DNA of 64,000 bases. Origin: Lingula anatina (taxonomy: Eukaryota; Brachiopoda; Lingulata; Lingulida; Lingulidae). The position numbers and the translations under genes are program-made. Under the pieces are notes generated by a model that saw nothing but the letters and a program-made list of their open reading frames with translations, was not told the origin of the DNA and searched no databases. Positions 12,301 to 21,805 of the stretch are shown here, one piece after another (position 1 is the first letter of the stretch; every line of letters starts with the position of its first letter). The stretch lies in the NCBI RefSeq assembly GCF_001039355.2, contig NW_019775624.1, positions 150,768-214,767 of the forward strand. The letters run 5' to 3'.

Positions 12301-13874
12301 TCAAGCATGCGCGTCACTAGTCTCCTCTGTGAGTTTCATTTGAATGGCGTCATCTTCGCAAGCCTCTTTCTCGGTTTTAACCTTAACCTTTGCCACATAG
12401 ACTGGCAGTCCGAACGTAAGACAGGATACTCCAACCAACAGCAAACTAAACTGAAAAACAGAATAGCAAACAGCGTTCTAAATGTACAGTAGGGGTTAAG
12501 ATAGGAAACTTTAATTACATGTTTTTAAAGGTTTTTTTTATTTTGTAAAGATGAAAGGTTTTAATGACAATGGAACTTAAACTCTACTGGTATAATATGG
12601 TACTGGTACTAGTAGCTCGTACCGTATGCTGGAAACTTACATCGCACTAGGACTCGCTGTTCGCGCAACTGGGTCACAAAAATGTTCCTTAAAATGTATC
12701 ACAAACTTTACATTTCTAATAAACTTGGGAGTGAGTAGTTAAGAAAAAAGAGGGAGAGAGAACATTCCAATGCTGAAAAAAGCAAACGATAGATCGCATT
12801 AGATTGCGCATGGGTCGACGGCTGCAGATGGCTTTATTGAACCGGAAACACGACAGTGACTGACAGAGTTAGAAAGAAAGAGAGAAACAAACTAACTTAC
12901 AAAAGGCTCTACGTCGATATGTTCAATAAGCTGGAAAAATTGAACATTAATTCATACTTACGTAGAGAGGATCGCTGTGAAGTTTGTGTTTATACCAATG
13001 AAAAAGTGGGTACTGGAGCCCACCAAACACCGCCATCAAAGCCCGCTGGACGGTGTAGATCTTGCCAAAATGTGCGATTGGAAATCTGAAACAAAATGGT
13101 TGAAGTTTTCAAACTGTCTTTATGGTATATTATCCTATACAAAACTGTTAAAAAGAACGATCTATGAACCCAAATTTTGATTTTAACCCAAATGTCTATT
13201 TTACTAACAATTATTCACCGGTTTCTATTTTCAATTCAAGAATGACCAAAAATTAGAAAAATAACTCCAAAGCGGATTTATAGATAACAATTTTCGTATT
13301 TTACCATACAGACCATAATTTCCAGATATTGATATTTTTAATGTGCTGCCGGTATACGATTTCCGATTATGAGAAGGTTCAAGAAGCTCACTTACGCGTA
13401 TGCGACAAATGCCGTTTGGATTCCGAAAACTCCCGATCTAAGCACACAGTGGGACACCATGGCTACGAACTGTACCTCGAGGTTTGGTACGGCACACAGT
13501 ATCCAAACTATCAGCCCCGACACACTACCGATGAGAAAGGAGGGGATATACGTCTTTGGGTCAGCTAGAGGATAAAAATGAATATTATGAGATATGGATT
13601 GTGAATAATTGGCACTCGGCACTTAGGGTTGAAGCAAGGGAAATTTCCTGGTGTGGCAGCGACATATACAGTTCGTTTGTCCATTGTAATTTTCTTCATG
13701 GGTTGCAATCGCAGTAACGTTATTATTATTATTTATATATATTTTATTATTATTATTATTAGACCGGGAGATCAGAAAAGGTAAAAAAAAAGAGAGAGAG
13801 TGAGAGAGAGAGCATGTGTGTGTTTATTTATGTGTGGGTGCCTGTGTTTATGTTTGTGCTATGTGTGCGTGCGT

Positions 13875-13905
<31 letters not shown>

Positions 13906-15164
13906 ACAAAAGACAGGAGACCATGGGGAGGGAGGGGGGAATACCATGTTTGGCATCTGCCCTCTGCTGCCTGTCCACTAAATACCCCAAGGCTGCTGAG
14001 GCAGGCATACTGACCACCAGTTGTACGTACCCCACCACGTCCGTATACAGACTCACTAAAAAGAAAATTAGGTGAAAATTAAATAACAAATTTTAAAACT
14101 GGGAAGTACAAATGCCTACGGCAGTTGAAAACACTAATCGTTCATTTTAGATAAACCATGTTAGGTAGCGCGATACCGAGAATAATCAAGTATATTATAG
14201 TTATTTTAATATTTATTTATTATTTTAATTATTTAAAAATAATTAAATGTTAATTAAAACAAAACCATCAATATTCAGACTTCTTTTTATCCAGTGACAT
14301 TTCTGGCATAAGAGTCCTACATTTATTTTAAAGTAATATCACACCTTGTTGGATATTCTTGTTGGACCGGAAGTCTATAATGGCATTGAAACTGCCAAAG
14401 TAAAGTGTCACCAATAAGATATTGCCAGCAAACCACAGCTCTGACCACCAAAACAAGGGTTCTTTTAAGATTGACAGGAAAGATGTCGTGTTTCCGGTCA
14501 CGTGTGACGTGACAGTGACGTCACCACCTTCTTTTACGTCACCACCTTTTATATTTCTATCCTGTTGGACTTTTTCATCGGAGTTTTGTGACGGGGCGTT
14601 AATGAGATTGGTTGTGGTGTCCTCTGTATGAGCGTGATCGTTTTCTTTCACATGCGGTTCCGACCGCTCATAGAAACATTTGCACACGGCAAACGTGCAC
14701 GTGTGTAATCTGGAGTCACTTTGTGATTGGATGCCATTCTTGTGGTCGTAATGTCTCGGGGGGAGGAAGAAGGTTGTTGGAACAGCAATGAGGAACGTGA
14801 CTGCAGCAAAGCAGATCAAGGAAGAACGGTAATGAATCCCACTGTCATAGGCAAGCTGTAAACAAAGAAATATCGAGTTTTATAATGAGTTTTAAATAAA
14901 TTTCATTTTATTTCAATTTTGTTGTATATTAACGGGATAACGACTGTTCGTTTTGACGTGAAATGTGCAACTAAACGAACATTCCTGAGGTTAACAACAA
15001 TTTTCCCATATACTCCCAACAGTCAAAATTCCATTCGACATATAAAGTAAGTCGATTGCTTATTTATTTCAGTGTCAACTTTGTATTTCAATAATTATTG
15101 TAAGGGGTAGGCCTATTGAAGTTTTATGGAATACACCACGTGAGAATTTATCCTCATCAGCATC

Positions 15165-15209
<45 letters not shown>

Positions 15210-18200
15210 ATCAGCGTCATAAAACCTACCTTCACCAGTAACAAGCTAAACGCGCTCATACTGGCTGCTCCGTTGAGATAGGAGCGCAGCGTCGTCTTTC
15301 TCGTGGGGAATAACAGGGGCATGGTGATGTCAGTGGAGAGCAACATCGACCCCCCTAGGTAGTGGAAGGACGCCCCGGGAAACAGCAACCATTCTGCTCC
15401 TGAAAGACAAAACAGTGGCGGTTACGAAAATAATACAACGTGGCATTGACTCAAGAACAGTTTCATTAGCTATGTTATTGTAATAGACTTGTGAAGATCC
15501 TTTTGTCTATAGCTACTTACATTTGTCTGGTCTCACCAGCCAATATTTCGTATGCTTTCAGTCATTTTTTTACAATCAGTGTCATATTTACAATAACTTG
15601 TCAAAAGACGACGTTATGACTTTATTTATAAAATATTTTACTTCTATACATGTATGTAAAAAAAATGCTACCAGTTGTATACTTTTTACTATACACATGT
15701 ATGTATGCAAAGTCGGTTACTAAGTACTATCTGTGAACATTTAGACCCCATTCCCAGAGATTAGATCGATCCAAACTAGATCGACCTAACTCCCTGGGGG
15801 TTTACGCTAAATAGCTGTCAGCCGAGCGGGCAAGAAAGTGAATTACCCCCTTACAGCTTGTAGTAGGCGGGACGGACGTTTAAGCCGGATTATCTGACAG
15901 TAATCTAGTGAGACTCCCCACAGGGATAGATCGATCTAAATGTCTGGGAATACGCCCTTAGTTTAAAATAAACTTTCAATGTCCGTGATGGGATACTTTA
16001 ATGAAACCTTGCAGCTGTTTTATTACAAGAAAAAATGGTTATTTTTAAATAATAACTTTTAAGTTTCTGTAATGTTGGTAATTAACATTCATGGAGTGAG
16101 TCAATATCCACGGGTGTTATGTAGAATTGGTAGGCATGTTGTCATAATGTGCAATACTTAAACAGCGGCATGTACATGTACCTCGTTCCCATACCTAGGT
16201 CGATCTAGCAGGCTCGACCCATCTCCGAGGGGTTTCTCGCTAAATTACCTTCATCTTAAGCGGCTCTGATGTCTGGCATACCAACTAAAGCCGTTAGGGG
16301 GTAATTAACTATCGTTTAGCAGCTTCAGTAGGCGTGCCAGACATCTAAGCCGCTTTATCTGAAACCAATTTAGCGAGAAACTCCTCGGAGATGGGTCTAT
16401 CCTGTTAGATCCATCTAGGTATGGAAATGGGGTTGAACAGAAACAGGGAGAACGCCGTAAGTAATTGAATAGGGAAGAGAGAAATGGAGAGAAAGAAACT
16501 GAAGGGGGATGACTACAGAATACCAAAGACCATAATTGTCGTGTGGTTTCTACCTCACCTAGAAACTAATGTGGAGATTATAATACCATCGTCACAGAAT
16601 AATGGAGTAGGCAGGTTAATTTATATATATAAATTCCGTGATATTTTTACTCGATCAATGTGCCCATATGAAACTTAAATTCTTTGAGAATTCAACTATC
16701 TTCTCAAAACGATCTTGTGTCGGGTAAAATATACGGTTAAGTTAGCAAGTAGGGCAAATTTTAAATCAAACCCTGTAGGCCCTATACAGTTACATGTACA
16801 CCTGTTTAATAACAAAATTTTAAAAAAATGAAATGGGTATTTTTCAATGATACCTTTTTTTTTACCAGACACCTCCACATTATCCTGAATTGAAGTAGAC
16901 CATATTTGAGTCAGGTTCCCTGGCTAGCATCTTTGTTACCAGCGTTACAGGGTCACATGCACACATCTCACCCTATCAGAAACAGTGTTACAGCACTCTC
17001 ATGGGCATCCTAGTCAACTAAGCCAGGGAACTGACTTAAGTTTTTGTGAAACTGGGGCCAGGCGATCCCTGGTGCGTTGGAGTGTCTTGATTAACCTAAA
17101 TTGAATTAGACCGAATTTGGCCTTATAGCTAGTTAGTATAGTTTATTGCCGAATCAACTTGACATAGGTATATAACCATAAAAAGTATAACATTTGTGGT
17201 AGGTGGAGGTGGCAACCACTGTTGACATATTGGAGTACCTAAAAAAGTGGTGGATGGACAGACTTATATATCTTTTAAAAAAAATTGCAGTGTGACTTTT
17301 CTTTATAAGGCTAGTATTATATAGTAATTATATAGTATACCAATAAACAAATATTGTTGGATCAACTCAAAAACTTATAGTGTCCTCTCTAAGCTTAGAG
17401 GCAGCACACAGGAATCTAGCTAAATTTCTTAGGTCAGTAACATTATGTGTACTTAATAACTGTACTAGTTTGAAAGTAGATGGCCTTCGCCAGTAATACT
17501 GTTTGATATAAACTCTTCTAAAGTCAGAGTACAATTTACATATCAAAATAAAATGATACTCATCTTCCACAACATTATCATTTGAGCAATACTGACAAAT
17601 TCTTTGGTTACGAGGGATATTACTATATCTACCCTTCTCTATTCTTAAAGAATGGGATGAAGTTCTAAATTTACAAATTAANNNNNNNNNNNNNNNNNNN
17701 NNNNNNNNNNNNNNNNNNNNNNNNNNNNNNNNNNNNNNNNNNNNNNNNNNNNNNNNNNNNNNNNNNNNNNNNNNNNNNNNNNNNNNNNNNNNNNNNNNNN
17801 NNNNNNNNNNNNNNNNNNNNNNNNNNNNNNNNNNNNNNNNNNNNNNNNNNNNNNNNNNNNNNNNNNNNNNNNNNNNNNNNNNNNNNNNNNNNNNNNNNNN
17901 NNNNNNNNNNNNNNNNNNNNNNNNNNNNNNNNNNNNNNNNNNNNNNNNNNNNNNNNNNNNNNNNNNNNNNNNNNNNNNNNNNNNNNNNNNNNNNNNNNNN
18001 NNNNNNNNNNNNNNNNNNNNNNNNNNNNNNNNNNNNNNNNNNNNNNNNNNNNNNNNNNNNNNNNNNNNNNNNNNNNNNNNNNNNNNNNNNNNNNNNNNNN
18101 NNNNNNNNNNNNNNNNNNNNNNNNNNNNNNNNNNNNNNNNNNNNNNNNNNNNNNNNNNTTTACCAGACACCTCCACATTATCCTGAATTGAAGTAGACCA

Positions 18201-19942
18201 TATTTGAGTCAGGTTCCCTGGCTAGCATCTTTGTTACCAGCGTTACAGGGTCACATGCACACATCTCACCCTATCAGAAACAGTGTTACAGCACTCTCAT
18301 GGGCATCCTAGTCAACTAAGCCAGGGAACTGACTTAAGTTTTTGTGAAACTGGGGCCAGGCGATCCCTGGTGCGTTGGAGTGTCTTGATTAACCTAAATT
18401 GAATTAGACCGAATTTGGCCTTATAGCTAGTTAGTATAGTTTATTGCCGAATCAACTTGACATAGGTATATAACCATAAAAAGTATAACATTTGTGGTAG
18501 GTGGAGGTGGCAACCACTGTTGACATATTGGAGTACCTAAAAAAGTGGTGGATGGACAGACTTATATATCTTTTAAAAAAAATTGCAGTGTGACTTTTCT
18601 TTATAAGGCTAGTATTATATAGTAATTATATAGTATACCAATAAACAAATATTGTTGGATCAACTCAAAAACTTATAGTGTCCTCTCTAAGCTTAGAGGC
18701 AGCACACAGGAATCTAGCTAAATTTCTTAGGTCAGTAACATTATGTGTACTTAATAACTGTACTAGTTTGAAAGTAGATGGCCTTCGCCAGTAATACTGT
18801 TTGATATAAACTCTTCTAAAGTCAGAGTACAGTTTACATATCAAAATAAAATGATACTCATCTTCCACAACATTATCATTTGAGCAATACTGACAAATTC
18901 TTTGGTTACGAGGGATATTACTATATCTACCCTTCTCTATTTTTAAAGAATGGGATGAAGTTCTAAATTTACAAATTAATTGTCTATATCTATATGTTAA
19001 ATTAAACGTTAAGAGTAAACTTCGGTGTAAATCTCTTTGATAAAACAGGCGCCACCTGGTGTGTTGGAGTGTCTTGTCTTACCTGGTTCTGCCATGGCCA
19101 TCAGTAATGCCCCGCCCACGGTTAATGTTCTACAAAAACGAACAATACAAAGGTCAGATATTACTTTGTGTAGGTATGTTAGTCATCCAGGCGTACTTTT
19201 TATGAATAATTAAGTTTTTTAATCTATTGCTGGACTTAAAATTTAGTCTAATTGACGACGTTGCGTCTCCTCTAGAAGACTGGTTGAACGTTTCCTGCTG
19301 GGAAGCGCAGTGTTGCCATTTTGACTAAAATGCAAGTCCCGTAATATATTAAAAAAATCATTTACTAAAGTCAGATATTATATCAAAGTGCAAACATGCA
19401 CTTTTGCGTTCTTCATGTGTATCTGAGACATATCCTAATATATATATAACAGCACATACAAAAAAAGCAATGCGCAAAAAATACAAATAACAACAATATT
19501 ATATAATATTTATATTATATTATATACATCTTTGTTTGCAAAAAAAGTATATAAAACTATCAAATTACCATAATGAAAACTGACACAAAAATGTTTCTAC
19601 CTCTACTAGGCAATATAATATACATTTTTTTTTTCAAATACATCAGGTAAAGATTCAAGTTTCCCCTTAACAAAATCACAGAAATTGTTTCTATAATATC
19701 AGGTCCATAGCCAGCACTTCCAAAGTGTGGGTGGGTGGGGGGGTGTCTGTTTCTAAAAAATTCGTGTACCTCAATTTTTTGGCCAGAGCGGATCTTCTCC
19801 CGTTCCAACAATGAGCGTCCCTGAACACGTACACCAAAGACTGCCAACCTACCACGCTAACGCTGTAGATGCTTACTTCCAAGGAAACCAGAGTGGCCGC
19901 CAGGATCTTGTATAAGCGTGAATACTCGTACGTCGAGGTCAT
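12301..19942 (-). CDS. SLC43A3-like transporter, copy A, exon 1 truncated (probable pseudogene or damaged assembly)
   Basis: Exons on the minus strand are: 1, 19942 down to about 19813 (broken); 2, 19129-19083; 3, 15399-15230; 4, 14855-14345; 5, 14055-13945; 6, 13564-13396; 7, 13085-12962; 8, 12450-12301 with TGA at 12303-12301. Exons 2-8 have intact frames and matching splice phases. They encode transmembrane segments 3-12 of a major facilitator family amino-acid or nucleobase transporter of the SLC43 group, with an insert-rich loop in exon 4. Exon 1 follows copy B for 43 codons (through VYVFRDA) and then runs into repeat DNA, so the glycosylated first loop, TM2 and the D-x-x-G motif are missing and no exon 1 donor remains. 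The AATAAA found 200 bp after the stop in copy B is also altered here. The exon 5 donor is weak (GTATTC), as in copy B. Confidence 0.8.
13700..13910. repeat. ATT and GA/GT microsatellites in intron 5 of SLC43 copy A
   Basis: A TTA/TATAT tract at about 13720-13760 is followed by GA-rich DNA (13790-13815) and a GT run at about 13876-13904, which reads as CA on the transcribed strand. The run starts about 40 bases after the exon 5 donor. The same order occurs at 26717-26892 in copy B. Confidence 0.85.
14933..15115 (+). repeat. Dispersed intronic repeat, copy in SLC43 A intron 3
   Basis: This begins GGGATAACGACTGTTCGTTTTG and continues through CAACAATTTTCCCATA and TCCATTCGACAT. The same order of blocks occurs at 31736-31920 (paralogous position), 42536-42890 and 46846-47150 (adenylyl cyclase introns). 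I do not recognise the family and see no coding sequence. Confidence 0.6.
15164..15210. repeat. ATT microsatellite (SLC43 A intron 3)
   Basis: About 15 ATT units lie about 20 bases after the exon 3 donor of copy A (minus-strand gene). The counterpart in copy B is at 31998-32033. Confidence 0.9.
15745..15957. mobile_element. Hairpin MITE P1 with GATCGATC ends, flanked by TTAG
   Basis: This 213 bp element reads ACCCCATTCCCAGAGATTAG, GATCGATC, CTAACTCCCTGGGGG and so on at the left. The right arm is its approximate reverse complement (GATAGATCGATCTAAAT, then CTGGGAATACGCCC). TTAG flanks both sides (15741-15744 and 15958-15961). The paralogous intron in copy B continues uninterrupted at 32451-32460, so the copy B site is empty and P1 is a clean insertion. 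The core block with CCCCCTTACAGC is shared, inverted, with 63361-63585. Confidence 0.8.
16182..16434. mobile_element. Hairpin MITE P2 (copy A)
   Basis: The left arm TTCCCATACCTAGGTCGATC, CCATCTCCGAGGGGTTTCTC, TAAGCGGCTCTGATGTCTGG is mirrored by the right arm (CCAGACATCTAAGCCGCTT, GAGAAACTCCTCGGAGATGG, CCATCTAGGTATGG). The loop contains AGGGGGTAATTAACTA. It is nearly a perfect palindrome of about 250 bp. It is also present at the paralogous position 32674-32926, so it was inserted before the duplication. Confidence 0.8.
16861..17681. repeat. 821 bp segment repeated almost exactly on both sides of an N gap (with 18159-18979)
   Basis: The two segments are identical except for about two single-base differences that I can see (near 17531 and 17644 against 18832 and 18943). 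They bracket the gap at 17682-18158. Copy B of the duplication contains the flanking intron sequence only once (about 33336-33665). The simplest reading is an assembly artefact: the same locus from two haplotypes or reads not merged. Confidence 0.85.
17133..17681 (-). mobile_element. 3' end of a non-LTR retrotransposon (LINE), first assembled copy
   Basis: The minus-strand frame ending at 17367 encodes a terminal domain with RSTS-like FRTSSHSLRIEKGRY, then C-x2-C (QYCSN, with ICQYC), then H and C (EDEYHFILIC), followed by a region rich in aromatic residues and a stop. This C-x2-C-x-H-x3-C module after the reverse transcriptase is usual in CR1/Jockey-type LINEs of invertebrates. The 3' tail runs to about 17133. 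The reverse transcriptase core would lie in or beyond the gap. Copy B of the duplicated intron lacks it, so it inserted after duplication or segregates. Confidence 0.7.
17682..18158. other. Assembly gap (N)
   Basis: 477 unspecified bases. Open frames that cross it have no meaning. Confidence 1.
18431..18995 (-). mobile_element. 3' end of the same LINE, second assembled copy
   Basis: Nearly identical to 17133-17681 but continuing about 20 bases further on its 5' side, to about 18995, where it rejoins intron sequence shared with copy B (AACGTTAAGAG, compare 33658). The coding part ends at 18665. It is most likely the same insertion assembled twice. Confidence 0.7.
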
Positions 19943-20548
19943 CTTGTGGCTGAAGCTATATTATATATATACGAGTATGTATAGTCCTAACGCAAAGGTC
20001 CTGCGTGATATTAAGGCATAAAACACCCAAATCCGACGTATATTTCACAAAGATTAACAAACCCAACGTTACTAGCCTGTATTCATGTATAAGCCACCAT
20101 GAGCTATATACACTGTACATAAGTGCATGTACTGTAAAGGGTGTGTGGATCGTGGCCTTCCCTCTCTTTCAGCTTTAACATCAACTTCTAGCTCATTCTG
20201 CGTTAATTCTTACACTGTGTGTATGGCGGCCGTACTACAGGCTTAATCCGTATACGTGCTTTCCTTACTGCGAACGATAATCTTTAAAAAGACCCTACAA
20301 TATAGAGCGTGCGCGTGTTTTGCCTGCTCACAAAAGAATGAGCTGTGAGAAATTGGGTCAATATGAAGGCTTGTCCAATTACGCGCGTCATAATGGACAA
20401 ATGCGAATAAATATAGAAGTAAATACAACACAGGTACCTAAATCGACTAACGGGTTGTATCTAAGGCATTGATTGGGCGTGCTGATGGCGTACAGGTGTG
20501 ACATGTCTGCCAGTTTATAGAGAATTCGTCTTTTCACGGTCTTATAAT

Positions 20549-20960
20549 CAGGGGCGGATCCAGTATTATTTGAAAGGGGGGGGGGTCCTTGGCTTGAGAC
20601 CTCTAAACCCGCAACTGATAATTATTTATTCTATATTTGTTTGCTGATCCTTTGAGTGTGTTTGACAGTGTGCGTTATTATTGAAATACCCCAGTGGCGG
20701 ATTTAGGGGGGCAGAGGGGGGTCCCACCCACCCCTTCGGTTTCTGAAAAAATATTTTGAAGGTAAATGTTCCCCCTTTGAAATTAGAATTTTACCTAGCT
20801 GAATTATATAGTTCTAAACCGTACCAAATGGCATCGTCTGGCTTCCCAAATACCAAATTTTTTCGGGGCTCTTGAGCGGCCCCGTACCCCTCGCCAAAGA
20901 GGCGAGGGTTGGCTTTGAATCCAAGGCCTGTCATTACTAAACAATAGGACACCCCTTTCA
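20549..20960. mobile_element. hAT-like non-autonomous element(s) with GGCGGATCCAG and GGCGGATTTAG ends
   Basis: CAGGGGCGGATCCAG at 20549 and CAGTGGCGGATTTAG at 20692 are typical terminal motifs, followed by G-runs. The stretch from 20692 to about 20960 matches the reverse complement of 28510-28761, including the phrase ACCGTACCAAATGGCATCGT. Two left ends in tandem suggest one element next to or inside another. Non-coding. The region 19943-20548 upstream of SLC43 copy A shows nothing else I can identify. Confidence 0.5.
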
Positions 20961-21424
20961 AATAATCCTGGATCACCCCGGTATAAATTTTGTGGTGTTG
21001 CGATAAATCGGTAATAATTTGCTGGGCATTTCCATTTTGCAAACTGAAAATACCGGTACAACTCTCAGGCCAGCGTATGCTGTGCTTTCATATTAGGGAC
21101 TTCATTAGAGTTCGAGATTTTACCTGTTTCTTCAAAACACAACACGAACATTGGACTTTTAATTACGCTGGTTAATAAATAATAGTATTTCCTTGAGATC
21201 CCCCCCCCCCAAATCACCGAAACTGCTGACAATCAGTTTACAATCTAAAGCACGGTTTTTGAGTTCCAAGTTTATAGTATTTGAGTTAATCTTATAGCTT
21301 TAAGAGAGGAACTGGCGTATTTCATCAATCATGATGGAGAAAAAAATCACAAATCAGGAAATTGAAAGCGGGTTTACAGTAATTTTAACGGATCCGTACT
21401 AGGGATATACCCTTGGTCATTTAG

Positions 21425-21480
21425 GGGTCAGTTAAAAAAAAAAAAAAAAAAAGAAGAAGAAAAGAGAAAGAAAAAAATAC
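21425..21480. repeat. A/GA-rich tract
   Basis: A run of about 18 A followed by GAAGAAGAAAAGAGAAAGAA. Confidence 0.8.
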
Positions 21481-21689
21481 TTGCTGTTCAAGTTCTATTC
21501 CTCACTGGATTGCCTTACAACCACATTTTATATCCGGATAGACCTTAACATTTGCTGTAACATGTTCTGTAACATATGACAAAAGTGAATGGATATGTTG
21601 AAAACTTATAAATCTTTATTTACATGTTTTAAATATTTATAACACAACCTTTTGAAAACTGAACCGCAAACAGTATAGTGGACCCTATT

Positions 21690-21805
21690 GGATATTTCGA
21701 CTTTTCGAGTTTTTGACTTTTTGAGTTTTCGACTTTTCGAGTTTTTGACTATTCGACTTTTCGAGTTTTTGACTTTTCGAGTTTTTGACCTTTCGAGATT
21801 TTTAC
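21690..21805. repeat. Minisatellite with a 12/24 bp unit
   Basis: TTTTCGAGTTTTTGAC and close variants repeat about eight times. The minus-strand Lys/Ser-rich open frame over it is only a product of the repeat. Confidence 0.85.

Larger units (their letters stand above)
11481..21674. repeat. Segmental duplication, left copy (carries SLC43 copy A)
   Basis: The segment aligns collinearly with 24491-35271: 3' flank, all introns and exons 2-8 of the SLC43-like gene, its upstream region and a last block of about 165 bp at 21510-21674. Microsatellites at 13.7, 13.9 and 15.2 kb have counterparts in the other copy. Differences are insertions (hairpin element at 15745, LINE at 17.1-19.0 kb, hAT-like element at 20.5 kb) and a deletion in exon 1. 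Either this is a true tandem duplication or two haplotypes were placed side by side by the assembler. Confidence 0.85.

Noticed and set aside
17367-18178. Long open frames of 166-269 codons spanning 17367-18178
   Set aside because: They run through the N gap; only the part below 17682 is real sequence, and that is the LINE tail.
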